A stretch of DNA of 8,392 nucleotides from Bacteroidota bacterium (GTDB taxonomy: Bacteria; Bacteroidota; Bacteroidia; Chitinophagales; Chitinophagaceae). Each line of letters begins with the position of its first letter. The stretch's first letter is position 1. The stretch covers positions 1 through 8,392 of the forward strand of contig JAKAJX010000304.1 in the NCBI GenBank assembly GCA_021824855.1. The letters run 5' to 3'. Shown here piece by piece: positions 1-5,427 of this stretch. The translations under genes and the position numbers were made by a program. Under the pieces are notes generated by a model. It made no database searches and was not told the DNA's origin. It saw only the letters and a program-made list of their open reading frames with translations.

Positions 1-1265
1 GCATATAATTGTTCTCCTACGGTTCTTACACGACGATTGCTTAAATGATCAATATCATCAATTTCTGCTTTGGCATTGGTTAAACGAACCAAGTATTTGA
101 TAATTTCTATAATATCTTGCTTGGTTAATACTTTTTTCTCTAAAGGATATTCTAATCCAAGTTTGCGGTTGATTTTATAACGACCAACTTCGCCTAAATC
201 GTAACGTTTATCTGAGAAGAATAGTTTATCAATAATTCCACGAGCAGTTTCGTTATCGGGAGCATCGGCACCACGTAATTGACGATAAATATGTTGTACT
301 GCTTCTAATTCGCTGTTAGAAGTATCTTTATTTAAAGTATTGTAAATGATAGCATAATCGCCACCTACATCTTCTTTCTGAATAAATACGCTCTTAACGC
401 CTAATTCTATAATTTGTTCAATTGCATCTTCATCCAAAATAGTATCACGTTCCATCACAATTTCGTTACGCTCAATAGATACTACTTCACCGGTATCTTC
501 ATCTACAAAATCTTCAACCCAGGTTCTTAATACACGTGCAGCTAATTTTCTTCCTATTTGATTGACTAATGTTTTTTTATCGGCTTTTACCTCATCGGCC
601 ATGCCAAATAATTCCAAAATATCTTTATCGGTTTCAAAACCTATAGAACGTAATAAAGTGGTTACAGGGAATTTTTTCTTACGATCAATGTATGCATACA
701 TTACATTATTAATGTCGGTTGCAAATTCCATCCATGCACCTTTAAAAGGAATTACACGGGCAGAATAAATTTTTGTTCCGTTGGGATGTATGGATTGACC
801 AAAGAATACACCTGGTGAGCGATGCAATTGAGATACCACTACACGTTCTGCTCCATTTATTACAAATGTGCCACGTGGTGTCATATATGGAATATTTCCC
901 AAAAAAACATCTTGTACAATTGTCTGAAAATCCACGTGCTCTTCATCATTACAACTTAATCGCAATTTTGCTTTTAAGGGTACTGCATAAGTTAATCCAC
1001 GTTCCATACATTCTTCAATGGTGTAACGCGGAGGATCAATAAAATAATCCAGAAACTCTAATACAAAAATATTTCGCGTATCGGTAATAGGAAAATTATC
1101 CTTAAATACGCGGAACAAGCCTTCGATATTTCGTTTATCGGGAGTAGTTTCTAATTGAAAAAACTCTCTGAAGGATTGTAATTGAATGTCAAGAAGATCT
1201 GGAGCATCAGCTAAGTGTTTTGTTTTACCAAAGCTGATTCTGTTTTTCAAATTTGTTGTAGACAT
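1..1265 (-). CDS. rpoB: RNA polymerase beta subunit RpoB, N-terminal part (3' end outside window)
   Basis: This is the beta subunit of DNA-dependent RNA polymerase, which forms one side of the active-site cleft. The frame is open from ATG at 1263-1265 (MSTTNLKNRISFGK...) to the left edge, giving 421 complete codons, about a third of a usual Bacteroidota RpoB. Family landmarks are present: RGTFVINGAERVVVSQLHRS at about residues 131-150 in the first protrusion segment, a lobe region from about residue 160, and DDIDHLSNRRVRTVGEQL at about 403-420. The rifampicin-pocket cluster I lies beyond the edge, so resistance cannot be judged. No Shine-Dalgarno sequence precedes the start, which is usual for the phylum. 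The gene is separated from rplL by a terminator and appears to have its own promoter near 1399-1428. rpoC is expected to follow outside the window. Identification is certain; only the end is missing. Confidence 0.98.
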   Translation of the reverse strand, partial: MSTTNLKNRISFGKTKHLADAPDLLDIQLQSFREFFQLETTPDKRNIEGLFRVFKDNFPITDTRNIFVLEFLDYFIDPPRYTIEECMERGLTYAVPLKAKLRLSCNDEEHVDFQTIVQDVFLGNIPYMTPRGTFVINGAERVVVSQLHRSPGVFFGQSIHPNGTKIYSARVIPFKGAWMEFATDINNVMYAYIDRKKKFPVTTLLRSIGFETDKDILELFGMADEVKADKKTLVNQIGRKLAARVLRTWVEDFVDEDTGEVVSIERNEIVMERDTILDEDAIEQIIELGVKSVFIQKEDVGGDYAIIYNTLNKDTSNSELEAVQHIYRQLRGADAPDNETARGIIDKLFFSDKRYDLGEVGRYKINRKLGLEYPLEKKVLTKQDIIEIIKYLVRLTNAKAEIDDIDHLSNRRVRTVGEQLY

Positions 1266-1276
1266 AATATTTTGTA

Positions 1277-1356
1277 AAACCGGTTTAAGCTGAATAATGG
1301 GTAGAGAACTTCGGGTTCTCTTTCCGGAATGAATTAGTTCAGATTTTACGGCCGTA
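1277..1356 (-). promoter_or_regulatory. Structured 5' leader of rpoB
   Basis: Between the predicted rpoB promoter and its ATG lie about 125 nt of untranslated leader. It contains a 7-bp hairpin (AGAGAAC/GTTCTCT, 1303-1309 with 1315-1321, 5-nt loop) and two perfect palindromes, TACGGCCGTA (1347-1356) and AAACCGGTTT (1277-1286). The last lies just upstream of the start codon. These are visible in the sequence, but any regulatory role is inference. The hairpin has no U-run and is therefore not a terminator. Confidence 0.35.
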
Positions 1357-1398
1357 CCGAACTATTCATTGATAATTATCCCAAAATTAAAAGGACTG

Positions 1399-1428
1399 CA
1401 AAATTAAGGAATGGAATGGAATGACAAA
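1399..1428 (-). promoter_or_regulatory. Candidate Bacteroidota promoter for rpoB
   Basis: Read on the minus strand, TAATTTTG at 1406-1399 fits the Bacteroidota -7 consensus TAnnTTTG and is followed by CA, as is common. A TTTG at 1428-1425 can serve as the -33 box with an 18-nt spacer, slightly shorter than the usual 19-21. A second TTTG at 1434-1431 would give 24 nt. A second copy of TAATTTTG sits at 1389-1382 but has no -33 partner. The position, just after the rplL terminator, makes biological sense. The -7 match is good and the spacing imperfect. Confidence 0.5.
1408..1422. repeat. Three tandem GGAAT units in the rpoB promoter spacer
   Basis: GGAAT is repeated three times without interruption (ggaatggaatggaat on the plus strand). 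The tract fills most of the spacer between the candidate -33 and -7 boxes of the rpoB promoter. Three pentamer units are few, so strand slippage is possible but not shown. Confidence 0.6.
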
Positions 1429-1460
1429 ATCAAATTTTGAGCCAATTTTTGCACAATATA

Positions 1461-1489
1461 AAAACCCTATCTGAAATAGATAGGGTTTT
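1461..1489 (-). terminator. Intrinsic terminator or attenuator after rplL
   Basis: A perfect 12-bp stem (AAAACCCTATCT / AGATAGGGTTTT, arms 1478-1489 and 1461-1472) has a 5-nt loop. Read on the minus strand, its descending arm ends in a run of Ts (GGGTTTTTATATT). It begins 17 nt after the rplL stop codon. It should end or attenuate transcripts from the rplK promoter before rpoB, giving more stalk protein than polymerase subunit, as the E. coli rplL-rpoB attenuator does. The stem is near-symmetric, so it could also act on the other strand, but no plus-strand gene approaches it. Confidence 0.75.
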
Positions 1490-1506
1490 AGTAGTAAAAG
1501 TTAAAA

Positions 1507-1884
1507 TTATTTAATTTCTACATCGGCACCAGCATCTTTTAATTTTGCTGCTAATTCATCTGCCTCTGTTTTAGAAATACCTTCTTTTACAGGTTTTGGA
1601 GCTCCATCTACTAAATCTTTAGCTTCTTTCAAACCTAAACCAGTTAACTCTTTTACAATTTTAACTACATTTAGTTTGCTAGGGCCAGCACTCTTTAAAA
1701 TAACATCAAATGCTGTTTTTTCTTCAACAGCAGCTGCTCCGCCGCCATCGCCACCTGCAGCAACTACAACAGCTGCAGCAGCAGGCTCAATACCGTAATC
1801 GGCTTTTAATACGTCGGCCAATTCTTGAACTTCTTTTACTGTTAAGCCTACTAATTGTTCGGCTAATGCTTTAATGTCTGCCAT
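1507..1884 (-). CDS. rplL: 50S ribosomal protein L7/L12 (bL12)
   Basis: bL12 is the multicopy stalk protein of the large subunit; it recruits and stimulates translational GTPases such as EF-Tu. The 125-residue protein has the usual layout: an N-terminal dimerisation and L10-binding helical part (about 1-31), a flexible Ala/Gly/Val-rich hinge (about 34-53) and the compact C-terminal domain (about 55-125). The factor-binding helix region KIVKELTGLGLKEAKDLV spans about 75-92. Start and length match the family. It lies 167 nt after rplJ, a wide gap full of inverted repeats, and is followed by a strong terminator. bL12 is needed in several copies per ribosome, so these elements may tune its level against L10 and RpoB; that part is inference. 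Confidence 0.99.
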   Translation of the reverse strand: MADIKALAEQLVGLTVKEVQELADVLKADYGIEPAAAAVVVAAGGDGGGAAAVEEKTAFDVILKSAGPSKLNVVKIVKELTGLGLKEAKDLVDGAPKPVKEGISKTEADELAAKLKDAGADVEIK

Positions 1885-1903
1885 AAAATTTAATTTTAAG
1901 AAA

Positions 1904-1935
1904 CCGCCTTCACTTTCGTTAAACGAATCCGGCGG
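1904..1935 (-). promoter_or_regulatory. Hairpin in the rplL leader
   Basis: CCGCC (1935-1931) pairs with GGCGG (1908-1904), and inside it TTCGT (1927-1923) pairs with ACGAA (1919-1915) around a TTA loop. Flanking CCTTC and GAAGG offer an alternative register that shares bases with the outer stem, so two mutually exclusive folds are possible. It ends about 20 nt before the rplL start. The structure is visible in the sequence; its function is unknown. Confidence 0.4.
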
Positions 1936-1951
1936 AAGGTTATGGAATAGT

Positions 1952-1973
1952 GCCCTATCTTAACCTCAAGGGC
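1952..1973 (-). promoter_or_regulatory. Short hairpin in the rplJ-rplL gap
   Basis: GCCCT (1973-1969) pairs with AGGGC (1956-1952) across a 12-nt loop. It is one of three inverted repeats in the same gap. It has no U-run and so is not a terminator. Confidence 0.3.
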
Positions 1974-2001
1974 TTTGGTTTTATTGTTATGTAAACTAAA
2001 A

Positions 2002-2040
2002 GTTATATGGTGCAAGAAAAATTTTCTTATACGATATAAC
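2002..2040 (-). promoter_or_regulatory. Long nested hairpin just after rplJ
   Basis: Arms GTTATAT (2040-2034) and ATATAAC (2008-2002) enclose a second inverted repeat, AAGAAA/TTTCTT (2028-2014). A short run of Ts follows on the minus strand. It begins 11 nt after the rplJ stop. It could be a weak attenuator, an RNase processing site or a 3' stabiliser. Since rplL must be expressed strongly and shows no consensus promoter of its own, full termination here is unlikely. Confidence 0.45.
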
Positions 2041-2051
2041 CTCTCATCTAA

Positions 2052-2561
2052 TTATTCTGCAGCAGCAGTTTGTTTTTCATGATGATGTATTAATGCAGCC
2101 AATACACGTTTAGCAGGAGATTGTAATAATCCAATTACTTCTCCAATTAACTCATTCTTAGTTTTAATTTGAGTTAATGCTTTCAGATTTTCGTTACCGG
2201 CATACACATCGCCATTAATAAAAGCAGCTTTTAAAACAGGCTTTTCATTATTATTTTCTTTGCGAAAAGAAGATATAATTAGTGCCGGCTCTTTTGGATT
2301 TTCGCTAAACATTAATGCAGTAACATTATGCAATGAATCGTATATTCCTGCATATTTTTCGGCATCAATTGCTTCTAATGCTTTACGAATTAAAGTATTT
2401 TTTGCTACTTTCATTTCAACTTGTTTATTAAAACAAGCTTTACGCAATTTAGATACTTGTGCTACTGATAAAGATTCTGTATCGGTAATGTAGAAATTAT
2501 TGTATTGACTGAATTTTTCTTTCAAAATTTCAATCACTTCATTTTTTTGTTCTTTTGTCAT
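2052..2561 (-). CDS. rplJ: 50S ribosomal protein L10 (uL10)
   Basis: uL10 anchors the L12 dimers to the ribosomal stalk base beside L11. The protein has 169 residues, normal for the family. It opens with the conserved helix (MTKEQKNEVIEILKEKF) and the segment SVAQVSKLRKACFNKQVEMKVAKNTLIRKAL (about 32-62), the rRNA-binding part. The C-terminal helix (ELIGEVIGLLQSPAKRVLAAL, about 137-157) is where L12 dimers dock. The start is set by the conserved N-terminus; the 56-nt gap to rplA has no Shine-Dalgarno sequence. That gap is too short for a long L10-type autoregulatory leader of the E. coli kind, so control may act at the rplK leader or in the structured rplJ-rplL gap (inference). Confidence 0.97.
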   Translation of the reverse strand: MTKEQKNEVIEILKEKFSQYNNFYITDTESLSVAQVSKLRKACFNKQVEMKVAKNTLIRKALEAIDAEKYAGIYDSLHNVTALMFSENPKEPALIISSFRKENNNEKPVLKAAFINGDVYAGNENLKALTQIKTKNELIGEVIGLLQSPAKRVLAALIHHHEKQTAAAE

Positions 2562-2617
2562 AAACTAAACTTTTTAAAACCCGGGTCATTTTCCAATTAA
2601 ATTAGAATCGCCAGGAT

Positions 2618-3310
2618 TTAGTTTGATAATGATTTTACTTCTAATGTTATGCCGGGGCTCATTGAGCTGGCCATACTTACAGCTTTAAGGTAAATACCTT
2701 TTGCAGCAGATGGTTTTAGCTTAATAATTGCATTTAATAATTCGTGACTATTTTCTGCAATTTTTTCGGCTGAAAAAGATACACGTCCAATAGAGGCATG
2801 AACAATTCCTGCCTTATCTACTTTAAATGCAATTTTACCGCCTTTTACTTCATTTACAGCTTCTGCAACATTATTGGTTACAGTACCTGTTTTAGGATTA
2901 GGCATTAAATTACGAGGACCTAATATTTTACCTAATTTACCAATTTTAGGCATTACAGAAGGAGTTGCAACTACTACATCTACATCAACCCATCCGCTTT
3001 CTATTTTTTGAATAAATTCATCTAAGCCAACAAAATCGGCACCTGCAGCTTTTGCTTCGGCTTCTTTATCTGGCGTACAGAGAACTAATACTTTTTTTGT
3101 TTTACCGGTTCCATGTGGCAAGGTTACTGTGCCACGAACTTGTTGATCGGCTTTTTTAGGATCAACACCTAAACGAATATGCAAATCAACTGAACTATCA
3201 AATTTGGTACAGTTAACTTCTTTTACCAATACAGATGCTTCTTTAAGGGAATATAATTTGTTTTTATCCACCTTAGTTTCAGCAATTTTTCTTTTTTTAG
3301 TTAAAGACAT
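2618..3310 (-). CDS. rplA: 50S ribosomal protein L1 (uL1)
   Basis: uL1 forms the mobile L1 stalk at the E site and helps release deacylated tRNA. In several bacteria it also represses its own rplK-rplA operon by binding the leader mRNA. The 230-residue protein is full length for the family. Visible signatures are the beta-strand segment VRGTVTLPHGTGK (58-70), the hallmark LGPRNLMPNPKTGTV (130-144) in domain II, and the C-terminal SMSPG stretch (about 216-220), which belongs to the RNA-binding face of domain I. It starts 26 nt after the rplK stop and ends 56 nt before rplJ, so it sits mid-operon. If autoregulation holds in this organism, the folded leader upstream of rplK would be the obvious target; this is not shown by the sequence. 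Confidence 0.99.
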   Translation of the reverse strand: MSLTKKRKIAETKVDKNKLYSLKEASVLVKEVNCTKFDSSVDLHIRLGVDPKKADQQVRGTVTLPHGTGKTKKVLVLCTPDKEAEAKAAGADFVGLDEFIQKIESGWVDVDVVVATPSVMPKIGKLGKILGPRNLMPNPKTGTVTNNVAEAVNEVKGGKIAFKVDKAGIVHASIGRVSFSAEKIAENSHELLNAIIKLKPSAAKGIYLKAVSMASSMSPGITLEVKSLSN

Positions 3311-3336
3311 TTTTTGAATTTTTTAAGATGAATAAA

Positions 3337-3780
3337 TTAATTTTCCCAAGGAGCTTTACCTTCTACATTTAACCCCATACTACGTGCAGTACCAGCAACC
3401 ATTTTCATGGCGCTTTCAATAGTAAAACAGTTAAGATCGGGCATTTTATCTTTTGCAATAACTTCTACTTGTTCCCAAGTAACTTTTCCAACTTTTGCAC
3501 GATTACTTTCTTTACTGCCTTTTTGAATTTTAGCAGCTTCCATTAATTGAACAGCAGCTGGAGCAGTTTTAATAATAAAGTCGAAAGATTTGTCGGAGTA
3601 AACTGTAATTAAAACAGGAACAACTTTTCCCATTTTATCTTGAGTTCTTGCATTAAATTGTTTGCAGAACTCCATAATGTTTACACCTTTTGAACCAAGA
3701 GCAGGACCAACGGGAGGAGCAGGATTGGCCTGTCCACCTTTTACCTGTAGCTTAACAAAGCCGGTAATTTCTTTTGCCAT
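3337..3780 (-). CDS. rplK: 50S ribosomal protein L11 (uL11)
   Basis: uL11 binds the GTPase-associated centre of 23S rRNA at the stalk base. The protein has 147 residues, close to the family norm. Its N-terminal domain carries the proline-rich PAPPVGPALG (20-29), the segment involved in factor and thiostrepton interaction. The C-terminal rRNA-binding domain ends in GTARSMGLNVEG (130-141), the family signature. It is the first gene of the rplK-rplA-rplJ-rplL run in this window. Normally nusG lies directly upstream; here the neighbour is a sugar aminotransferase gene 170 nt away. A TAnnTTTG -7 box at 3895-3888 and a folded leader of about 100 nt precede it, so it is probably transcribed independently of nusG. 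Confidence 0.99.
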   Translation of the reverse strand: MAKEITGFVKLQVKGGQANPAPPVGPALGSKGVNIMEFCKQFNARTQDKMGKVVPVLITVYSDKSFDFIIKTAPAAVQLMEAAKIQKGSKESNRAKVGKVTWEQVEVIAKDKMPDLNCFTIESAMKMVAGTARSMGLNVEGKAPWEN

Positions 3781-3806
3781 GATAATTTGATTTAATTGGT
3801 AATAAC

Positions 3807-3884
3807 GTTTTGCATTTACAAAACTCCCAAGTCTTGATTTTCATCAAGCTTCAATCATTCTTATTCGTAAGAACTTTTTTGGGA
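3807..3884 (-). promoter_or_regulatory. Folded rplK leader RNA: three-way junction plus abutting helix
   Basis: Read on the minus strand, the leader contains four short perfect helices. H1 is TCCCAA (3884-3879) with TTGGGA (3830-3825) and encloses two others. H2 is TTCTTA (3873-3868) with TAAGAA (3863-3858), closed by a CGAA loop. H3 is CTTGAT (3848-3843) with ATCAAG (3838-3833), closed by a GAAA tetraloop of the GNRA class. H4 is GTTTTG (3824-3819) with CAAAAC (3812-3807) and begins at the base next to H1, so the two could stack. The junction linkers are AAAA, nine nt, and AC. The fold starts within a base or two of the predicted transcription start and ends 26 nt before the rplK ATG. It is a candidate autoregulatory leader, perhaps for L1; function is inferred and I recognise no known family. 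Confidence 0.5.
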
Positions 3885-3887
3885 TGG

Positions 3888-3895
3888 CAAAGGTA
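3888..3895 (-). promoter_or_regulatory. Candidate -7 box of the rplK promoter
   Basis: TACCTTTG at 3895-3888 on the minus strand matches TAnnTTTG and is followed by CCATCCC, which puts the start of transcription near 3885. No clear TTTG -33 box lies 19-21 nt upstream; that region is AT-rich instead. It would restart transcription of the ribosomal protein genes after the sugar cassette. Confidence 0.5.
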
Positions 3896-3950
3896 GGGAA
3901 GATTTTTGAAAAATTATTTACTTCTTAAAATAATTTCAACCTAAAACCCC

Positions 3951-5036
3951 TCAAAAGGCATTCAGTGCATCAATCACATACAGTATATCGGCTTCGGTAT
4001 GGCAAGATGAGATAGGAAGACTAAGGGTTGTAGCATGAATTTCTTCAGATATAGGAAAAGTCTGATGCCCCACTATCGAAATTAATGCTTTTTGCCTATT
4101 GGGAGAAACCGGATAATGTATTTCTGTTCCAATTCCTTTTTTTTGCAAATATGTTCTTACAGCATCTCTTTTAGGATGTCGTATATTAAATATGTGGTAG
4201 ACATCATCATAATCCTCATGTACAACAGGTAGTATAAAATCTTTTTTTAAGTTCTCTAAATATAGCTTTGCCAATTTCCGTTTATGGTCATTAATCATGT
4301 TGAGATAAGGCAGTTTAATTTGCAGAAAAATTGCCTGTAATTCATCAAGCCTACTATTCAATCCAATTACTTCGTTATAATATTTTCGATCTGAACCATA
4401 GTTTCTAAGTTGCATTAGCTTTTTAGCAAGTTGATTATCATTGGTAAGTATTGCTCCGGCATCGCCCAAAGCACCTAAATTTTTACTGGGATAAAAGCTG
4501 AAGGCAGCAAAAACGCCAAAAGAGCCGGCAATTTTTCCTTTATATTTTGCGCCATGCGATTGTGCACAATCTTCTATAATTGGAAGTTGATATTTTTCAG
4601 CAATTATTTTTATTGGTTCCATTTCACAACATTTTCCATATAAATGCACTACAATAATTGCTTTTGTTTTTTTAGTAATGGCAGATTCTATTTTGTTTGG
4701 ATCAATATTGTATGTGTGCAAATCGGGCTCGACCAAAATTGGCTTATGCCCAGCCTGAAGAATGGCAAGTATGGTAGCAATATATGTATTAGAAGGAACA
4801 ATTATTTCTGATCCTGAGGGTAGTTCTAGGGCTATTATAGAAATTATTAATGCATCTAATCCATTGGCAACTCCAACACAATTTCTACTACCATTAAACG
4901 CAGCAAACTCATCCTGAAAACGTTTTACTTCTTCTCCTAAAATATACCATCCTTTTTGCAAAAAGCTACTAAACCTACTTTGAAAAAGCAAGGTATACTT
5001 TTCATTCACTTTCGCAAGATTATCATAAGGTATCAT
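3951..5036 (-). CDS. DegT/DnrJ/EryC1-family PLP sugar aminotransferase (FdtB/QdtB-like)
   Basis: This is a fold-type I PLP enzyme that transfers an amino group, usually from glutamate, to a keto-sugar bound to dTDP. I use the ATG at 5034-5036 (MIPYDNLAKVNEKY), which matches the usual family N-terminus and gives 361 residues. The frame stays open upstream to 5111, but those 25 codons lie inside the preceding gene and do not resemble the family. Visible signatures: GVANGLDAL (55-63), the PSNTYIAT segment (81-88), IIEDCAQSHG (153-162) with Asp156 for the PLP ring nitrogen, and SFYPSKNLGALGDAGA (180-195) with Lys185 as the Schiff-base lysine. GLNSRLDELQA (225-235) is also typical. It overlaps the ketoisomerase gene by 14 nt, which suggests translational coupling. 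With that partner the likely product is dTDP-3-amino-3,6-dideoxyhexose. The family is certain; the substrate is inferred. Confidence 0.93.
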   Translation of the reverse strand: MIPYDNLAKVNEKYTLLFQSRFSSFLQKGWYILGEEVKRFQDEFAAFNGSRNCVGVANGLDALIISIIALELPSGSEIIVPSNTYIATILAILQAGHKPILVEPDLHTYNIDPNKIESAITKKTKAIIVVHLYGKCCEMEPIKIIAEKYQLPIIEDCAQSHGAKYKGKIAGSFGVFAAFSFYPSKNLGALGDAGAILTNDNQLAKKLMQLRNYGSDRKYYNEVIGLNSRLDELQAIFLQIKLPYLNMINDHKRKLAKLYLENLKKDFILPVVHEDYDDVYHIFNIRHPKRDAVRTYLQKKGIGTEIHYPVSPNRQKALISIVGHQTFPISEEIHATTLSLPISSCHTEADILYVIDALNAF

Positions 5037-5415
5037 ACTTTGCATGATATGGTTGAAAAATATAGTCTTTCTCATCGAAAGTAGTTGATGCAAAAACCAA
5101 TAAAATTGCATCCTTAGAAAAATTATACATTGTATGCCAGTCTTTTGTTTCTAAAATCAAACAGATTGAGGGATTATTTAGTAAAAATTCTTCTTGTTTT
5201 TCGCCATCATCTATATGCACAGTGCATGAACCATGAATGCAAATTGCAGCCTGCACTGTTTGATGATGGCGGTGGCCACCTCGTATTGAATCATCTACAT
5301 GATAGATATAAAAAACACGTTTAATTTTAAAGGGCAATAAGCTGTCAGCATTATCTAAAACAGTTAATTCGCCCTTTTTACCACTAAAGTTTACCAAATT
5401 TAAAAGATATGCCAT
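5023..5415 (-). CDS. FdtA/QdtA-type dTDP-4-keto-6-deoxyhexose 3,4-ketoisomerase (WxcM-like cupin)
   Basis: Members of this cupin family move the keto group of dTDP-4-keto-6-deoxyglucose from C4 to C3, making the substrate for a 3-aminotransferase. The 130-residue length fits. Signatures are IKRVFYIYHV (31-40), RGGHRHH (45-51) and a cupin beta-barrel core with HGSCTVHIDDG (61-71). Histidines 48 and 50 appear to match the family's proposed catalytic pair; the usual form is RGxHAHK, so the HRHH variant is slightly different. The start at 5413-5415 is 12 nt after the glycosyltransferase stop, and the stop overlaps the aminotransferase start by 14 nt, consistent with one operon. FdtA and QdtA differ in the C4 stereochemistry of their product, giving Fuc3N or Qui3N, and the sequence alone does not let me choose. 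Confidence 0.85.
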   Translation of the reverse strand: MAYLLNLVNFSGKKGELTVLDNADSLLPFKIKRVFYIYHVDDSIRGGHRHHQTVQAAICIHGSCTVHIDDGEKQEEFLLNNPSICLILETKDWHTMYNFSKDAILLVFASTTFDEKDYIFQPYHAKYDTL

Positions 5416-5427
5416 AGCTAAATGTTT

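Noticed and set aside
562..1042. Two plus-strand open frames (562-768 and 773-1042)
   Set aside because: They lie antisense within rpoB, whose translation is continuous and conserved; neither has a recognisable product.
2260..2493. Plus-strand open frame inside rplJ
   Set aside because: It is antisense to a well-conserved ribosomal protein gene and resembles no family I know.
3911..3936. AT-only 8-bp inverted repeat (AAATTATT/AATAATTT) after the aminotransferase gene
   Set aside because: A terminator is conceivable, but the stem has no G-C pairs and overlaps the expected -33 region of the rplK promoter, so I do not call it.
5023..5111. Possible frameshifted fusion of ketoisomerase and aminotransferase
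   Set aside because: Both proteins are complete with normal ends when the aminotransferase starts at 5036, so a fusion or frameshift is not needed.
5130..5324. Plus-strand open frame inside the ketoisomerase gene
   Set aside because: It is a shadow of the minus-strand gene, which carries clear family motifs.
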